Source: Mycobacterium sp. PO1 (GTDB lineage: Bacteria > Actinomycetota > Actinomycetes > Mycobacteriales > Mycobacteriaceae). Taken from it: DNA of 34,389 nt. The notes beneath the pieces are model-generated. The model was not told the origin of the DNA, made no database searches, and saw only the letters and a list, made by a program, of their open reading frames with translations. The translations under genes and the position numbers were made by a program. Each line of letters opens with the position of its first letter. Within the stretch, counting starts at the first letter, position 1. Of this stretch, positions 32,726-34,389 are shown one piece after another. The stretch covers positions 1 to 34,389 of the forward strand of contig NZ_BLTG01000069.1 in NCBI RefSeq assembly GCF_017312405.1. Reading direction: 5' to 3'.

Positions 32726-32902
32726 TCAGGGGCGCGCGCTGAGCTCCTCGCGGTAATGCGCGATGCGCCGGTCCAGTTCGGCGGCATCAGCGCTCCGCCC
32801 CTCTTTGCGGGCGAGCTGTGCGCGGGCACTCAGTTCGCGGATCGCGGTACGGATGTCGTTGATGCTCTGGGGTGCTTGGAGCGACACAATGCTGCCTTTC
32901 AT
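32726..32902 (-). CDS. Small hypothetical protein, charged alpha-helical (58 residues)
   Basis: A short frame with good coding character: strong third-position G/C and a charged helical product, INDIRTAIRELSARAQLARK then AAELDRRIAHYREELSARP. It resembles a two-helix hairpin, which may dimerise or bind a partner. I do not recognise a family. The ATG at 32902 follows a TACGCT -10-like hexamer (32929-32924) and a short leader. A GTG at 32887 (SLQAPQSIND) has a better ribosome site (AAAGG) and would give 53 residues. It converges with the flavin reductase gene, 9 bases apart. Confidence 0.6.
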   Translation of the reverse strand: MKGSIVSLQAPQSINDIRTAIRELSARAQLARKEGRSADAAELDRRIAHYREELSARP

Positions 32903-33030
32903 CGTTGACTGGCTGCTTCCTGCAGCGTACCCCCGCTCCGGGTGTCCATACCGGCGTGCGGGAATCCTCGTCGGTGTCGATCGCGCGTGTCGGGACGCCG
33001 GTCCGCGGGGCGGCGCGTCCGGCCCTGCTC

Positions 33031-33081
33031 CTACTGGATCGCGAACCCTTCCCGAGCCCAGTGCTCGAAGCCGCCGATCAC
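33031..33081 (-). pseudogene. C-terminal remnant of a rhodanese-domain gene
   Basis: Directly after the FadE stop codon, in another frame, the minus strand codes VIGGFEHWAREGFAIQ and then a stop (33031-33033). This is the usual end of a rhodanese domain (GGFxxWxxxGxPV-type). No further rhodanese sequence is visible upstream, where the FadE gene occupies the DNA. It is probably the tail of a gene truncated by a rearrangement. The rest of 32903-33083 shows no other gene. With 16 residues the call is suggestive, not proven. Confidence 0.4.
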
Positions 33082-33083
33082 GG

Positions 33084-34389
33084 TCAGGGGCGCATGGCGT
33101 AGGCGCCGTCGTAGTCCCGCACGTGGCCCCACACCCGGTCGAAGCGCGCCGAGTCGGTGGCCGGCTTCCGGACCGACGACAACGCCCACGCCTGCTGTGC
33201 CGCGGTCGAACTGGGCTTGCCGTGCAACGCGACGGCGTAGGCGGAGAAGTCGCGGACCTGAACGTCGAAGATCTGGTCGACGAGCTCGCGGAAGTCGGTA
33301 TCGAGCCCCGTCAACTCGGCCTGCTCGAGGATCAACTGTCCGTACACCACCAGCGTGAACAGGTGCCCGACCACGAGCACGAAGTCCAGGTCGCGCTGTT
33401 GGTCGGCGTCGGGCGCCGCGGTGGAGAGCAGTTCCTTGAACGCCTGCACCTGCTCGTAGAAGACGGCGACGTTGGGGATGTCGAGGTGCCTCTCGTACAC
33501 CGGGGCCCAGTCGGCGAACTGGACCTTCGACGCGCCGCGGGCCGGACCCTGCGACCAGAAGAACACGTCGTCGCTCGCGTCGTGCCGGGTGCCGATCGGC
33601 GGGTAGTCGGTGGGATTGAACATGAAGTTGGGCATGAACTTGAGGATCTGGGCGACGTTGACGTGCACCGTGCCTTCGAGCCTGGGGAGCGCTCCGATCA
33701 GCCGGGCAACCTCGCAGAAGTAGGTGTTCTTCTCGAAACCCTTGGCGGCCAGGACGTCCCAGAGCAGCGTCACCACCGTCTCACCCTCGGAGGTGACCTT
33801 GGACTTGGTCACCGGGTTGAACAGCAGGTAGCGCCGGTCCTTTGGCCCCGCGCTGCGGAAGTAGTCGATGGCGCGGTCGCTGAACAGCTTCATCGCGATC
33901 AACCGGGCGTAGGCGTCGACGAAGCTGGCCCGCACGTGCGGAAAGTCGGTGACCGGGTTGCCGTACAGGATGCGGTTGTTGGCGTGGGTGATCGCCTCGT
34001 AGAAGGCGTGCTCGCACATCCCGATCGAGCCGCTGCACAGGTTGAATTTGCCCACGTTGACGGTGTTCAGGGCGGCAGAGAAAGCCTCGGGCCCGGTGCA
34101 CAGGATGTCCTCCTCGTACACCGGGTAATCGGTCAGCCGGAAGTTGCTGACGTACATCTGTCCGTGCACGACGTTGCCGAGCAGCTCGTAGTTCTTGTGG
34201 CCGCTGTCGGCGACGAACCAGACGTAGCCGTTGGCGCCCTCGACGTCGGTGCGGCGCCCGAACACCGACACCATCCCCGCGACGTTGCCGTTACCGATGT
34301 AGTACTTCTCGCCGGTGGCCCGGAAGGCGACCCCGTCGCGCTCATCGGTACCGGTCTGATCTTCGCGCGAGCGCTCACTGGTGCACCAT
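33084..34389 (-). CDS. Acyl-CoA dehydrogenase (FadE family), C-terminal part, cut by the window edge
   Basis: The frame is open to base 34389, so the start lies outside; about 434 residues are visible. The middle domain appears as GVAFRATGEKYYIGNGNVAGMVSVFGRRT with a following VVHGQMYVSNFRLTDY, and the helical C-terminal domain starts near ALNTVNVGKFNLCSGSIGMCEHAFYEAI. The family is FAD-dependent acyl-CoA dehydrogenase, but the C-terminal half is longer and more divergent than in short-chain members. The usual Tyr-Glu-Gly catalytic motif of the fadE5 type is not evident; the region YFCEVARLIGALPRLEGTVHVNVAQ (LEGT) may hold the equivalent glutamate. Substrate unknown. It is followed by a short rhodanese-like remnant. 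Confidence 0.85.
   Translation of the reverse strand, partial: WCTSERSREDQTGTDERDGVAFRATGEKYYIGNGNVAGMVSVFGRRTDVEGANGYVWFVADSGHKNYELLGNVVHGQMYVSNFRLTDYPVYEEDILCTGPEAFSAALNTVNVGKFNLCSGSIGMCEHAFYEAITHANNRILYGNPVTDFPHVRASFVDAYARLIAMKLFSDRAIDYFRSAGPKDRRYLLFNPVTKSKVTSEGETVVTLLWDVLAAKGFEKNTYFCEVARLIGALPRLEGTVHVNVAQILKFMPNFMFNPTDYPPIGTRHDASDDVFFWSQGPARGASKVQFADWAPVYERHLDIPNVAVFYEQVQAFKELLSTAAPDADQQRDLDFVLVVGHLFTLVVYGQLILEQAELTGLDTDFRELVDQIFDVQVRDFSAYAVALHGKPSSTAAQQAWALSSVRKPATDSARFDRVWGHVRDYDGAYAMRP

Noticed and set aside
1..34389. tRNA, rRNA, insertion sequences or prophage genes
   Set aside because: No transposase or integrase motifs, terminal inverted repeats or tRNA-like cloverleaf sequences were recognised while reading; a tool-based search was not possible.

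Overview
The window is high-GC actinobacterial DNA and reads as a fast-growing or otherwise non-tuberculous Mycobacterium (Mycolicibacterium type). Support comes from the gene order aftD, DUF2613, lpqI, tetR, htdX, fabG4, fadA2, fadE5, which is the Rv0236c-Rv0244c order of M. tuberculosis (without the vapBC24 pair), and from the mycobacteria-specific envelope-lipid families that follow. All similarity statements come from recalled families and motifs read in the translations; no database search was run.

Region 1 (1-9813) is conserved core. It holds the start of the arabinosyltransferase aftD, a DUF2613 membrane peptide, the lipoprotein glycosidase lpqI, a TetR regulator, the acyl-lipid enzymes htdX and fabG4, the divergent thiolase fadA2 with a textbook terminator, an F420-type luciferase-like oxidoreductase, a probable small RNA in the place of mycobacterial F6, a 17-bp minisatellite and the acyl-CoA dehydrogenase fadE5.

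Region 2 (about 9814-32212) sits between the orthologues of Rv0244c (fadE5) and Rv0245 (flavin reductase), which are neighbours in M. tuberculosis. It is the trehalose polyphleate (TPP) locus: a two-module iterative type I polyketide synthase (3698 residues), papA3, mmpL10, fadD23, a secreted PE-PPE-domain acyltransferase and a Gap/Sap-like membrane protein. Three less expected genes lie on the fadE5 side: a DapB-like NAD(P)-binding protein, and tspO and a short-chain dehydrogenase placed directly behind pks on the same strand.

How they work together: FadD23 should activate a fatty acid. The Pks (KS-AT-KR-ACP then KS-AT-DH-ER-KR-ACP, both AT domains malonyl-type) extends it to phleic acid, whose repeat of one C=C and one saturated two-carbon unit matches the module order. 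PapA3 acylates trehalose, MmpL10 (with the Gap-like protein) exports the diacyl form, and the secreted PE-PPE protein completes acylation outside the membrane.

Region 3 (32213-34389) holds the Rv0245-type flavin reductase, a 58-codon small gene, a probable remnant of a rhodanese gene, and the 3' part of another acyl-CoA dehydrogenase that runs off the right edge.

Regulatory signals that can be read directly include two CRP-type palindromes, several TetR-type palindromes at the fabG4/fadA2, fadE5 and pks/papA3 control regions, and three minisatellites with periods of 17, 20 and 24 bp.
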